A stretch of DNA of 64,000 nt, taken from assembly GCF_025244665.1 (NCBI RefSeq), contig NZ_CP104205.1:2725001-2789000 (forward strand), written 5' to 3'. A program made the translations under genes and the position numbers. Position 1 is the first letter of the stretch. The number at the start of each line of letters is the position of its first letter. Source of the DNA: Maribacter litopenaei (GTDB lineage Bacteria; Bacteroidota; Bacteroidia; Flavobacteriales; Flavobacteriaceae). Positions 19,070-29,606 of the stretch are shown here, piece by piece. The notes beneath the pieces were generated by a model. That model had not been told where the DNA came from. It made no database searches and worked only from the letters and a program-made list of their open reading frames with translations.

Positions 19070-19525
19070 TCACTCATTTTCCAACCTTTCAATCATTCTT
19101 TTCATTTCAGCAATTTCCCTTTCCTGGGCTTTTATGATTTCCTCGGCCAGTTGTTTTACCTCCGGATCCTGTAAATCTGCCCTACGGCTCGTTAACAAGG
19201 CAATGGAGTGATGTGGAATCATAGCCTTCATCCATTTGACGTCATTGATAGGTAGTTGCTGCCTGACCAAGAAAGTGGAGAGTATCATCAAGACGACACT
19301 GCCAATGACAATGCCCATATTCTTTACTCTGTTTGTGTACATGTTTCGCATAAAAAGAAACATGACTATGGCCATGCCACCAACACCTATAAAGGTCATA
19401 TACATGCGGATTCAACTGAAAAACACATGATCCAGTTCGTAGGTATTGAAATACATGGTGATGTACATGGATATAGCCGAACAGATTAGCATTAAAACAA
19501 AAGTGGTGTATTTTGATGTATTCAT
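19070..19525 (-). CDS. DUF305 family membrane protein, in-frame stop
   Basis: The reading from the ATG at 19525 begins MNTSKYTTFVLMLICSAISM, a first membrane helix, and continues YFNTYELDHVFFS to a TGA at 19412-19414. The same frame then gives IRMYMTFIGVGGMAIVMF and two more helices, and ends with the DUF305 core WMKAMIPHHSIALLTS and a helical, Glu-rich tail. DUF305 proteins carry a conserved H-H pair of uncertain role and are often found near metal-resistance genes. The stop may be an error; translation from a Met codon at 19405 would still keep the core. It is flanked by the two palindromic repeats. Confidence 0.7.
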
Positions 19526-19757
19526 TTGTACAGTTTTTTTATTAGGTAAATGGTTCTGCAAGCAACTGGTTGCCGTCATGGCACTCTTGGAGTATCATAA
19601 AATGTAACATATAAGTGCGAACCCAATAGTGCACAAATTAGGCTGTTTACATAGATATTCCTTGCCCATTTACTTAAAAGACGTGCTTGGTAACTAGCGT
19701 GGCGCTGGTTATCATACAACTGCCATTCTGTAGGTTTGTTCGAGTTCCAGTTATAGT
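19526..19757. other. Intergenic stretch, no gene seen
   Basis: About 230 bases between the DUF305 gene and the second palindromic repeat. No open frame with family resemblance and no clear hairpin or promoter was recognised on either strand. Confidence 0.5.
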
Positions 19758-19871
19758 CATTTTTGTCACTTCGAGTGAAATCGCATTGCGATTATGTATC
19801 GAGAAGTAGGAAACGGAAAAAGGAATGTGTTCTCGATACAATTTTCTATCGAAAATCACTCGAACTGACAA
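19758..19871. repeat. Palindromic intergenic repeat, copy 2
   Basis: Second copy of the nested palindrome seen at 18921-19034, in the same orientation. It differs at about ten positions, mostly in the centre (for example ctgtatcg against atgtatcg, ctaacgaaaa against ctatcgaaaa). It ends 17 bases from the stop of the metZ-like gene, where it may also serve as a transcription end. Confidence 0.8.
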
Positions 19872-19887
19872 TTTTAAGAATTTGTAA

Positions 19888-21050
19888 TTATCCCAACGCC
19901 TGAGAAATATCGGCAATGATATCATCGATATGCTCCAAGCCTACCGAAATACGTACCATACCTTCGGTAATACCACTAGCGGCACGTTCTTCTACGGACA
20001 ATTTGCTATGGGTCGTCGATGCCGGATGGGTCACAATACTACGGGAATCCCCCAAGTTGGCGGATAGGGACAATAATTTGATGGAGTCAAAGAATTTTCG
20101 CCCCGCTTCCAGTCCGCCCTTTACCTCAAAGGCAACGACACAGCCCCCGGCCTTCATCTGCTTTTTCGCCACCTCATATTTTGGGTGCGATTTTAAAAAA
20201 GGATATTTTACCCAGGTTACCTTATCGTGGGCTTCCAAAAATTCGGCCAATTGCAAGGCATTGGCACAATGCCGATCTACTCTCACGGCCAAGGTCTCCA
20301 AGCTCTTGCTCAACACCCAGGCATTAAAAGGTGAAAGAGCGGGACCCGTAATTCGGAGAACCGATAGACCTTGTCCATCAAATCGCTACTTCCTACCGTG
20401 ATTCCGGCCAGTACGCGTCCCTGACCGTCCATTAATTTGGTACCGGAATGGATGACCAAATCCGCTCCATATTTAATGGGTTGTTGCAAGTACGGAGAGG
20501 CAAAACAGTTGTCGATTACCAACAAAACCCCATGTTTTTTCGCTATCTGCCCTAGCACTTCCAAATCCAGCACATCCACTCCAGGGTTGGTAGGGGTTTC
20601 AGCATATATCAATTTGGTATTCGGTTGGATGAGTGCGTCTATGGCATCCAAGTCATTGATGTCAAAATAGCTGTGGGATATATTCCATTTTGGAAAAAAG
20701 TTATTGAACAGGGAATGTGTGGAACCAAAGATACTGGCCGCCGAAACCACATGATCACCACTATTTAACAAGGCCGCCAACGTCGAGAAAACCGCCGCCA
20801 TACCGGAGGCAAAGGCAAAGCCCTGCTCCGCACCTTCCATCCGGCAGACCTTGGCCACAAACTCATTGGTATTGGGGTTGGAATAGCGGGAATAGATATT
20901 CCGCTCCTTCTCCTCCGCAAAGGAGGCGCGCATGTCCTCCGCATCCTCAAAGACAAAACTGGAAGTGAGGTACATGGGCACCGAGTGCTCCAAGTTTTCC
21001 GTCCTTTTTAACTGATTGCGTATGGCGTTCGTTTCGAATTTGTTGCTCAT
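19888..21050 (-). CDS. metZ: O-succinylhomoserine sulfhydrylase/cystathionine gamma-synthase-type PLP enzyme (frameshifted)
   Basis: A PLP enzyme of the Cys/Met metabolism family, about 387 residues joined. It replaces the O-acyl group of activated homoserine by sulfide or cysteine. YSRYSNPNTNEF and ASGMAAVFSTL belong to the PLP-phosphate-binding region, YAETPTNPG and VIDNCFASPYLQ precede the cofactor Lys in IHSGTKLMDGQGR, a form typical of MetZ. The frame breaks at about 20320 (ttctccgaatt, one base short), after which GPALSPFNAWVLSKSLETL continues to a C-terminus with THPASTTHSKL. It is the last gene of the riboswitch-led operon, 2 bases after the fusion gene. MetB activity cannot be excluded. 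Confidence 0.82.
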
Positions 21051-21052
21051 GA

Positions 21053-24000
21053 TTAACTTTTTTCTGCAATTCGTAATATATCCCCAAAAACTCCGCGGGC
21101 GGTTACCGCGGCACCGGCACCGGCACCTTGGATCAGCAAGGGATTTTCTCCATAGGATTCCGTATAGATCTCAATAATGGAATCGGATCCTTTCACCTGA
21201 CCCAAAGCACTTTCCTTGGGCACGGAAACAAGTTTCACATCCAAGATACCCTTTTCCTTTTGTAAATCCCCATGAAGGTCACCCACATAGCGCAGTACGT
21301 GATTCGCCTTTTGGTTCCTTTTGATTTCGTTGAACTTATCATCCAACACCTCCAAATGCTCCATAAAGAAATCCACATCTCCTTTTTCCAAGGTTGATGG
21401 AATCAGGTTTTCGATATTGATATCGGAAAATTCGTTGCTCAGATCCAGTTCCCGTGCCAAGATCAACAACTTACGGCCCACATCGTTACCGGAAAGGTCC
21501 TCCCGGGGATCCGGTTCCGTAAAGCCCTGCAATTTTGCATCTTTAATGATGGAGGAAAATGGGGCATCCACCTCAGAAAAAGTATTGAAAATATAACTCA
21601 AAGAGCCGGAAAACACCCCTTTGATGCGGGTGATATTCTCCCCGGATAAATGCAATAATTTTATGGTGTCTATCAGCGGTAAACCTGCTCCTACATTGGT
21701 TTCGTATAAATATTGCTTTTGATTTTTATCCAGTTCTTCCCGTAATAATTGGTAATAATCAAAGCCAAGGGTATTGGCAATCTTGTTGGAGGAAACCACA
21801 TCGAAACCGCTTTCCACAAAATCGAAATAATGGGCCACAAAATCCTGACTGGCAGTATTATCGATAACGATCAAGTTCTCCAAATGGTTGTTTTTGGCAA
21901 ATTCGATCACATCCTTGACCTCATAGGATTTCCCCTTACTTTCGATGTTGGTCTTCCATCGACCTGTTACCCCGTTGGCATCCAACAACACCTTTCTAGA
22001 ATTGGCGATGGCGAAGACCTTTAAATCGATGCCCTTACGATCCTCGATGCTCTTGGCCGATTTTAAGATCTGGTCGATCAAGGTACCTCCTACATTCCCA
22101 TGACCAAAAACGGCAAGGTTCACCTTTTTGCTCACCCCAAAAATTTGGCCGTGCATCACGTTGATGGCTTTGGTCAAGTCCGATTTCCGTACCACCAAAC
22201 TTACGTTCTTCCCGGACACCGTATTGTTGAACAACAAGGGAACGATCTGGTTTTTAATGAGAGCGTTAAAAGGCTTGTGGAAGGTGCTCAAATCCTGCCC
22301 CACTACGGATATCACGGAAACATCCGATACCACCTTGATCATATTGATATCCTGACTCGGAAGTCGCTCGAAAACTCGTTCTCCAAGGCCCGCTTGGCAC
22401 GTTCCGCCTTGTCCCGCTTTACGACCAAACCGATACCCCGTTCCGAAGAACCCTGGGAAATAATGCTCACACTGATATTGATAGCCTCCAAGGTCTTAAA
22501 AATACGGGCATCTATCCCAACTTTCCCCAACAATCCGCGGCCTTCCGAGATTGATCAGGGCCACATCCTCAATGACCGAAATGGAGCGTATACCTTCCTT
22601 GCTGGCCTTGGCACTGATCAAGGTGCCTTCGTTATCGTCGTTATAGGTATTTAAAATCCGCAACGGAATGTTCTTTTCTATCAACGGAATAATCGTCTTT
22701 GCATGTAAAATCGTCGCACCAAAATTGGCCATTTCGTTCGCCTCGGCATAGCTTAAATTGCTGATGCGCTTGGCTTCCTTCACATAATCCGGATTGGCCG
22801 TAAAAATACCGTCCACGTGGGTGTAGTTCTGTAACTCCTCCGCATCCAAGAAATTGGCCAAAAGGGCCGCGCTATAATTGCTACCATTTCTACCTAACGT
22901 GGTCGTTTCCCCTTCTTCGGTAGCGGCAATAAACCCAGTAATGATGGGAACGGCATCGTGGGGCAATTCCGCAAATTTCAACAACACCTTTTCCTTGGAA
23001 ACATGTTCCAATACCTTGGCATCCCCAAAAGTGGCATCCGTGGTAATCAATTCCCGTGAATCCAAAAATCGGGCATTGATGCCCTTTCCAATCAATAATT
23101 TGGTCACCAACTTGGCCGAAATCAATTCCCCATGGGCCAATACCTCATCTTTTATTTTGGCACTGTAGTCACCCAATAGGGAAACTCCTTCGAACAACTT
23201 GGCCAAACTCTTAAATTCCTTGGACAGGTTTACATTGCCATAGGAATGCTGTTGATAGCTTTCCAAGGCCTCAAAATCGGCCTTATAGGGTTTGCCCTTG
23301 GCGGCTTTATCCAGTATACTTTCCAATTGATCTGTCGCCTTTTCCCTAGCGGACAGGACAACCGCAATATTTTCGCCGGCCTCTACCTTGGAAGCGATAA
23401 CATCCAACACCCGTTCCAATCCTTCACCATTACTCAAAGACTTTCCACCGAACTTCAGGACTTTTACCTTTCCTGATTTTCCGTTGGTATTAAAAATGGA
23501 ATGCAACAATTTTTCCATTTGCTCGAACTCGATCAAGAAAGCATCGTGACCATGGAGCGATTGTACTTCCCCATACGTAACATTACTATTGGCCTGGGCC
23601 AATTGCTTAAAGGTGTCCTTATTTTCCTGAGCCGTAAAAAACAAGTCGGAGTCCACCCCAACAATATGGATGTTGGTATTGCTATTTTGAAGTTTGACGA
23701 AGTTCTCCTCCCCATTGCGGGTCACATCGATGGTCTTCAACAATTGGTTCATCAGTTTATAGGCCGAAAGCTGAAAACGCTCCTGCAATTTTTCCCCGTG
23801 GTGCATCAACCAACTTTCCACATTGAACACCTGAAGCTCTTCGTTGGTACTTCGCTTAAAGCGCTCCTTAAAGGATTCCGGTGTCCGGTAGCATAACATG
23901 GCGTGCATACGGGCATCGTGTACGGGCTGTTTGGAATTCACCGGAAATTGCTCCTGTATCCGGCAATTGGCGATGAGCCAATCCGTCGATTTCCAGTCGG

Positions 24001-24439
24001 ATGCCACAGGCACCAAATGTTCCGTTAAATGGGGGTTAATAGCCGCCATTTCCCAAGCGATACCTCCTCCAAGAGACCCCCCGATGATGGCAAACAACTT
24101 TTGGATGTTCAGCTTTTCCAGCCCCAACAAGAAAATGCGGGCCATATCCCCGGCCACAAAGTCCTTATAATTTTCAATGATGAACTTATCATACCCATTC
24201 CCAGGGATATTAAAACACAGAATGGTGTATTTTTTTGTATCGATGCATTTTCCCTCTCCTATCAAAGCGGACCACCAGCCTCCGTCTCCAGTTACATTGG
24301 AATTTCCTGTAAGGGCATGATTTACCAAGATGACCGGTGCCGTATGGAGCTTGGCCCCGAACAGCTCATAGGAAAGCTCAATATCTTGGGTCACCCCGGA
24401 AAGGGTTTGATAGTCCTTAATATGTAAATGATGTAGCAT
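21053..24439 (-). CDS. thrA: MetX-aspartokinase-homoserine dehydrogenase fusion (two frameshifts)
   Basis: A three-part polypeptide of about 1128 residues. Residues 1-330 are an alpha/beta hydrolase like homoserine O-acetyltransferase (MetX), with nucleophile Ser122 in GGSLGGG and the late His in LHGHDAF. Residues 337-790 are aspartokinase (KVLKFGGKSLSNGEG, TLGRNGSNYSAALLA, ACT region GKVGIDARIFKTLEAINIS). The rest is homoserine dehydrogenase (LAVFGHGNVGGTLIDQ, NVGAGLPLIDTIK, DVGRKLLILARE). One chain thus covers the first, third and acyl-activation steps from aspartate to acylhomoserine. Breaks lie at about 22540 (one extra base near ctcggaagg) and about 22345. It is the middle gene of the met operon. 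Confidence 0.88.
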
Positions 24440-24500
24440 AAGATGCCAAAATTATTTATTTATCGGCGTTTTGCCGTGTATTGCGTCGTTTCTTTTACCA

Positions 24501-25781
24501 TTAAATATTTGCCACCGCGAACGCCTGTTCCAAATCGGCCTTCAAATCGCTAATATCCTCTAGACCAACAGAAAGGCGAATCAAATCCTGAGATACGCCC
24601 GCACCTAATTGTTGTTCTTCCGTCAATTGCTGATGCGTTGTACTTGCCGGGTGGATAATCAAGGATTTTGTATCCCCAATATTCGCCAACAGGGAGAATA
24701 TTTTGGTGGCATCCGTTACATTTTTGGCCGCTTCAAAGCCGCCCTTGATTCCGAAGGTAACCAAGCCGCTTTGTCCTTTGGGCAAGTATTCCTTCGCCAA
24801 ATCATAATATTCATCGCCCTTTAATCCGGGGTATTTTACCCAAGCGACCTCGTCCCTGCCCTGTAACCATTCGGCCAATTCCAAAGCGTTGGCGCTATGT
24901 TGTTTGATACGTACCGGAAGCGTTTCCAGGCCTTGGATGATTTGAAAGGCATTGAACGGACTCAACGCACCGCCGAAATCCCTAAGTCCTTCCAAAATCA
25001 ATTTGAAGGTAAAAGCAGCAGCACCCAAGGCTTCGCTATACACCAATCCGTGGTATCCGGCAGAAGGTTCCGTAAATTCCGGGAACTTGCCGTTGGCCCA
25101 GTCGAAAGTACCGGCATCGATAATGGCACCGCCCAAGGAGGTTCCCTGACCCCCGATGTATTTTGTTAAGGAATGGATGACCAAATTAGCACCATGTTCA
25201 ATGGGGTTCAGCAAGGCCGGTGTAGCTACCGTGTTGTCGACAATAAACGGAACCCCGGCTACTTTTGCCTCTTTGGAAATCGCTTTTAAATCGAGAACGT
25301 CCAGTTTTGGATTTCCCAGGGATTCCACAAAGATGGCCCTCGTGTTCTCCTTGACGGCCTTACCAAAATTTTCAGGTTCAGAGGCATCCACAAAGGTCGT
25401 ATGGATTCCCAAACGTGGCAGGGTTACATTTAACAGGTTGAACGTACCCCCATATAAACTACTGGAGGCCACAATATGATCACCTGCCCTTAATAGGGTC
25501 AAAAGTCCCGTAGAAATGGCAGCCGTTCCGGATGAAAACACTACGGCACCTATACCCCCTTCCACAGCGGCCAGACGATCCTGTAAAATTTGGTTGGTAG
25601 GGTTGTTCAAACGGGTATAGATAAAACCCAGTTCGGCCAAGGAAAATAGATTGGCCGCATGCTCGGTATTATTGAATACGTAGGACGATGTCTGATAGAT
25701 AGGTACGGCCCTGGTACCCGCAGATTGTGTGGTGTCATGCCCGGCATGAAGGGCGTTCGTTGCTAATTTTTGATTACTCAT
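24501..25781 (-). CDS. metY: O-acetylhomoserine sulfhydrylase (aminocarboxypropyltransferase)
   Basis: A 426-residue PLP enzyme of the Cys/Met family, making homocysteine from O-acetylhomoserine and sulfide. The length exceeds that of cystathionine synthases and fits MetY. TNALHAGHD at the start, YTRLNNPTNQILQDRL, and the cofactor Lys in LVIHSLTKYIGGQGTSLGG are typical; IIHPASTTHQQL lies near the C-terminus. The frame is intact. It is the first gene after the SAM-I riboswitch, followed 61 bases later by the MetX-containing fusion that would make its substrate. Confidence 0.92.
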   Translation of the reverse strand: MSNQKLATNALHAGHDTTQSAGTRAVPIYQTSSYVFNNTEHAANLFSLAELGFIYTRLNNPTNQILQDRLAAVEGGIGAVVFSSGTAAISTGLLTLLRAGDHIVASSSLYGGTFNLLNVTLPRLGIHTTFVDASEPENFGKAVKENTRAIFVESLGNPKLDVLDLKAISKEAKVAGVPFIVDNTVATPALLNPIEHGANLVIHSLTKYIGGQGTSLGGAIIDAGTFDWANGKFPEFTEPSAGYHGLVYSEALGAAAFTFKLILEGLRDFGGALSPFNAFQIIQGLETLPVRIKQHSANALELAEWLQGRDEVAWVKYPGLKGDEYYDLAKEYLPKGQSGLVTFGIKGGFEAAKNVTDATKIFSLLANIGDTKSLIIHPASTTHQQLTEEQQLGAGVSQDLIRLSVGLEDISDLKADLEQAFAVANI

Positions 25782-25837
25782 GATTTAGTCTTTTAATAGT
25801 TAAGTCCTTGATCGCTCGCGGACATCATAAATTGATT

Positions 25838-25876
25838 AAAAAAGCCAAACCCTAGCCGGCCGACAGTGCGGTTAGG
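25838..25876 (-). terminator. Hairpin with T-run in the riboswitch leader
   Basis: On the minus strand cctaaccg (25869-25876) can pair with cggctagg (25851-25858), followed by gtttggctttttt. It lies between the SAM-I aptamer and metY, where an intrinsic terminator is expected as expression platform. One mismatch weakens the stem. Confidence 0.55.
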
Positions 25877-25923
25877 TAAAATCAAAAAGTTATAAGAAAG
25901 TGAAATCGATGAAATTTCGATGA

Positions 25924-26043
25924 CTGTTATCCTTCCCCGAACGGGGTAGAATGTAGCACCTTCTTGTTTCCGACGATTATCGGGAGAACAAGGGTTGCTA
26001 AGGCTTCAAAGGATCCAATCCCTCCACCTTTCTTGATAACTAT
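25924..26043 (-). ncRNA. SAM-I (S box) riboswitch
   Basis: The minus-strand leader of metY shows the SAM-I core: ttatcaagaaaggtggag and GGATTGGATCC, then TGAAGCC-TTAGCAACC, later AAGGTGCTACATTCTACC and a closing GGATAAC that pairs with the opening TTATC to form P1. These blocks are the conserved S-box elements in the right order and spacing. SAM binding should lower expression of metY and the downstream fusion and metZ genes, most likely through the hairpin nearer the gene. Confidence 0.92.
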
Positions 26044-26069
26044 TCAATACGTGTTTGAACTTAACGGAG

Positions 26070-26077
26070 CAAATATA
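26070..26077 (-). promoter_or_regulatory. Bacteroidota-type -7 element before the SAM-I leader
   Basis: On the minus strand TATATTTG fits the Bacteroidota -7 consensus TAnnTTTG. It is placed about 27 bases upstream of the start of the riboswitch. A -33 element is not clear. Confidence 0.45.
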
Positions 26078-26213
26078 AGGTGTGGAAGATTTAAAACATA
26101 ATGATTTTCAAAAATTCTCTGAACTCCTCCAAAATGCAAACTGTAAATTTCAGCTCCTTCCCTTCGCAAAGGGAGGTAGCGCGATACGGAGTATCAAGGA
26201 GGGGCTGAAATAG

Positions 26214-28156
26214 TTACCTCAACACCGTAAATTCAATTTTGGAATCTGTAAAGACCGTATGGGTCCGGGTTTTAAAGTCGTCTTCATCCGCCTCAAAGAT
26301 GTTTTCCACATACGTCTGTGGGTTTAAATCGATGAGAGGAAACCAAGTACTCTGAACCTGAATCTGCAACTTATGCCCTTTTTTGATGGTATGAAACACA
26401 TCCTGTAGTTTAATGTTTACAGCTGTTTTTTGGTTGGGTACAAACGGTTCGGGATCAGAGAAGCTATTCCGAAACCTTCCTCGCAACACCTCACTACGAA
26501 CCATCAAATGGTAATTGCTCATTTTTAAATGGTCCTGCATGTCTTCATGATTTTCTGCATCGGCAGGGTGTACATCTATCACCTTTACTACCCAATCCGC
26601 AGCCGTACCTGTGGTAGCGACGTTCAGATTTGCCATAATGTCACCAGCCAAGGTAAGATCTTCTTCCATTACATCGGTTTCAAAAACCAGTACGTCAGAC
26701 CTTCTTGAAGCAAATCGTTGATCATCCGTCATATATTTTCTCGGGGTAAAAACGGATTTAATATCCTCTGAGTAAGGCACCGGTTTTTTGACATCACTAA
26801 TAAATTGGATTCCGGCTTCTCCTTTTTTATCCGTGGTCAATTCCTGATTTTCGGATAGGTACATATCTTGTTTTACGACCTCTGCCGGGGGCCAAGCATC
26901 AAACTGCTTCCATTCCTTTCTACCGGAATCAAATACGTAGGCTTCGGCAACCCGCTCTCCTTAGTACCATCACCCTTTAAAAAATGATTAAAAAACTTGG
27001 TCTCTATATTTTCCTGAAAAAATTCGGAGATACCATCCCCAAAATAGTAGTTTCCTACCGATTCTTACCTCGGCTCCTGGCCCATCCTCCATGATCCCAA
27101 GGTCCGAAAACCAAAGTATTGTAATTACCCTCATTATACCTTTCAATGGTCTTATACGTTTCCAACGGGCCGTACAAATCTTCGGCATCAAACTCACCTG
27201 CAACGATCATGGTCGCCACATGGCTTTTTACGTCTTTTAAATGTTGTATCAACCCTCTACTCTGCCACAATTCGTCATAATTTGGGTGTTCTTTCAACTC
27301 GTTCCAAAAATAATCATCGGTCTCGGCCGTCCATAGCCATTCTTGGGGTATCGCCTGTTTCATATTCAAAATATCTATCTAAATTTTTAAGCGGTCCGCA
27401 TCTAGAAAGAATTGATATTGATCTTCCGTTCCCAAATCCGGGAGGTTGTACCAGGCCGTATCAATGGGTTGGTCCCCATTAGGTCTCGGCGTACCAAACA
27501 AACTGGTTGCTCTAAAATAACTTAACAAGTAGGCTCCATTATGGTGAAAATCGTCAAAAAAGAAATCCCCGATACTGGCTTGGGGCGAGGCCGCTTTTAA
27601 TGCCGGGTGTGCATCCACGGTGGCATAGGTGGAATAAAAACCGGGATAGGAAATACCCCGGATACCTACCCTGCCATTGTTATTCTCTACATTGTTTACC
27701 AACCATTCAATAGTATCATAGGTATCCGAACTTTCATCCACATCCTGATCGGAGGTCTTATTAGGAATATACGCCCGCATATTTTCATAGTGCCCTTCGC
27801 TTAACCACCTGCCCCTGACATCTTGGTATACGACGATATACCCATCTTCCATCATGTGTTTATTCGGCGCAATGGCTTCCTTAAACTGACCCTCGCCATA
27901 GGGCCTAGAGCTATAAGGCGTTCGTTGCATGATGATAGGATATTCCACAGAGGTGTCCTTGGGGGAATAGATAGTCGTATGTAAAGTAACCCCGTCGCGC
28001 ATTTCAATATCCACCTCCTTTTTGGTATAGTTGTCAGCGACATATGTATTGGGTATATAACCAGCTTCTGTAGTCCGGTTTGTCTTTTTGCAAGAATACG
28101 CCGAGAGATGCAATGATTAATAGCGACACTAGGTGTTTTAAGGTAGTTTTCAACAT
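26214..28156 (-). CDS. X-Pro dipeptidyl-peptidase S15/CocE-NonD family hydrolase lipoprotein (multiple frameshifts)
   Basis: An alpha/beta hydrolase of about 645 residues. The start is the ATG at 28156: MLKTTLKHLVSLLIIASL leads, after a frame change at about 28118, to a YSC lipobox. VDIEMRDGVTLHTTIYSP and YIVVYQDVRGRWLSEG are S15 blocks; the nucleophile Ser lies in VGIRGISYPGFYS. ATMIVAGEFDAEDLYG holds the catalytic Asp and LVFGPWDHGGW the His. The C-terminal part (DVLVFETDVMEEDLTLAGDI, HKLQIQVQSTWFPL) is the jelly-roll domain. A stop at about 27380 and frame changes at about 27062 and 26962 interrupt it. Members cleave Xaa-Pro peptides or acyl esters such as glutaryl groups or cocaine; the substrate here is unknown. 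Confidence 0.8.
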
Positions 28157-28210
28157 AACGGAATTATTTATGCCTAAAGCTAGCAAAGATTGATTATTCC
28201 CAAAAATAAA

Positions 28211-28235
28211 AAGGGAACCTAAATTAGGTTCCCTT
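28211..28235 (-). terminator. Rho-independent terminator after metK
   Basis: A perfect 10-base stem aagggaacct/aggttccctt with a 5-base loop. On the minus strand it is followed by tttttattttt and lies 23 bases after the metK stop codon. Confidence 0.85.
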
Positions 28236-28257
28236 AATGTTATCTTGAAAAATAGGT

Positions 28258-29514
28258 TTACAATCCAAAGGCCTCTTTGACCTCGTCTACCCTGTCCAAT
28301 TTTTCCCAGGTAAACAATTCTACCTCCATTTCAACGCGACCGTTATAAGGAGATTCGAATACCTTTACCACTTTTTTGGACTCCTTGCCCATATGTCCAT
28401 AAGCGGCGGTCTCCAAATAAATAGGGTTTCTAAGTTTTAGACGCTCCTCAACTGCAAAAGGTCGTAAGTCGAACAACTGACGAACTTTTTTCGCAATCTC
28501 ACCATCACTTAGTTGAACGTTTGCCGTGCCATACGTTTCCACAAAGATAGAAGTAGGTTCCACTACCCCAATGGCGTAACTTACCTGCACCAACATCTCA
28601 TCCGCGACACCCGCAGCCACCAAATTTTTGGCAATATGCCTTGCCGCATATGCTGCACTACGGTCGACCTTACTTGGATCCTTGCCACTGAAAGCTCCTC
28701 CCCCATGAGCTCCTTTGCCCCCGTATGTATCCACAATAATCTTTCTACCCGTTAAACCAGTATCCCCATGCGGTCCACCAATTACAAATTTTCCGGTAGG
28801 GTTTATATGGTAGGTAATCTGATCATCGAACAGTTTTTGGATATCCTCAGGCAATTGGGACTTGACCTTCGGGATAAGAATGGATATAATATCAGACTTT
28901 ATTTTTGCCAACATGGCCTCGTCATTACTATCAAAGGCATCATGTTGCGTAGACACCACAATGGTATCGATCCGTTGTGGTACATTCTCATCCGAATATT
29001 CTATCGTCACCTGTGCCTTGGCGTCGGGCCTTAAATATTTGATTTCGTTGCCTTCCCTACGTAGCTCGGCCAATGTGTGTAATATCTTATGGGAAATGTC
29101 CAAAGCCAATGGCATGTAATTATCCGTTTCCTTGGTGGCATAGCCGAACATCATACCTTGGTCTCCAGCCCCCTGCTCCTCCTTGGAGCCTCTGTCCACA
29201 CCTTGATTGATGTCTTGGGATTGTTCATGAATCAATGAAATTACTCCACAGGAATCGCCACTGAATTGGTATTCCCCTTTCGTATAACCAATTTTATTAA
29301 TGACCTCCCTTGCAATGTTCTGCACATCCAAATAGGTATGACTTTTCACTTCTCCAGCCAAAACTACCTGACCGGTTGTGACCAGTGTTTCGCAAGCTAC
29401 CTTACTTTCTGGATCAAATGCCAAAAAATGATCTAATAGAGCATCACTAATTTGATCTGCCACCTTATCCGGATGTCCTTCACTAACAGATTCCGATGTA
29501 AATAAATACGCCAT
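28258..29514 (-). CDS. metK: S-adenosylmethionine synthetase
   Basis: Makes SAM from methionine and ATP; 418 residues, the usual length. The start is the ATG at 29514 ([20 protein letters not shown]), not the in-frame ATG further upstream, which lies in the leader [19 protein letters not shown], the hexapeptide GAGDQG with MMFGYA, and the P-loop [19 protein letters not shown] are diagnostic and all present. The frame is intact. A probable SAM-II pseudoknot precedes it, giving product feedback. Confidence 0.97.
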   Translation of the reverse strand: MAYLFTSESVSEGHPDKVADQISDALLDHFLAFDPESKVACETLVTTGQVVLAGEVKSHTYLDVQNIAREVINKIGYTKGEYQFSGDSCGVISLIHEQSQDINQGVDRGSKEEQGAGDQGMMFGYATKETDNYMPLALDISHKILHTLAELRREGNEIKYLRPDAKAQVTIEYSDENVPQRIDTIVVSTQHDAFDSNDEAMLAKIKSDIISILIPKVKSQLPEDIQKLFDDQITYHINPTGKFVIGGPHGDTGLTGRKIIVDTYGGKGAHGGGAFSGKDPSKVDRSAAYAARHIAKNLVAAGVADEMLVQVSYAIGVVEPTSIFVETYGTANVQLSDGEIAKKVRQLFDLRPFAVEERLKLRNPIYLETAAYGHMGKESKKVVKVFESPYNGRVEMEVELFTWEKLDRVDEVKEAFGL

Positions 29515-29606
29515 TTCTTTTTTTATTTTAAAAAGGATTTGGTAGATATGAGTACTAAAGGAGGAATTGTTTTCTCTGAAGAACGTCGATAATCCAATAT
29601 CGACAC

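Noticed and set aside
4095..19414. TGA read as Trp (alternative genetic code)
   Set aside because: Intact genes such as the bifunctional nuclease (end 43093) and the repeat lipoprotein (48628) stop at TGA, and Trp is encoded by TGG throughout; errors or mutations are the simpler view.
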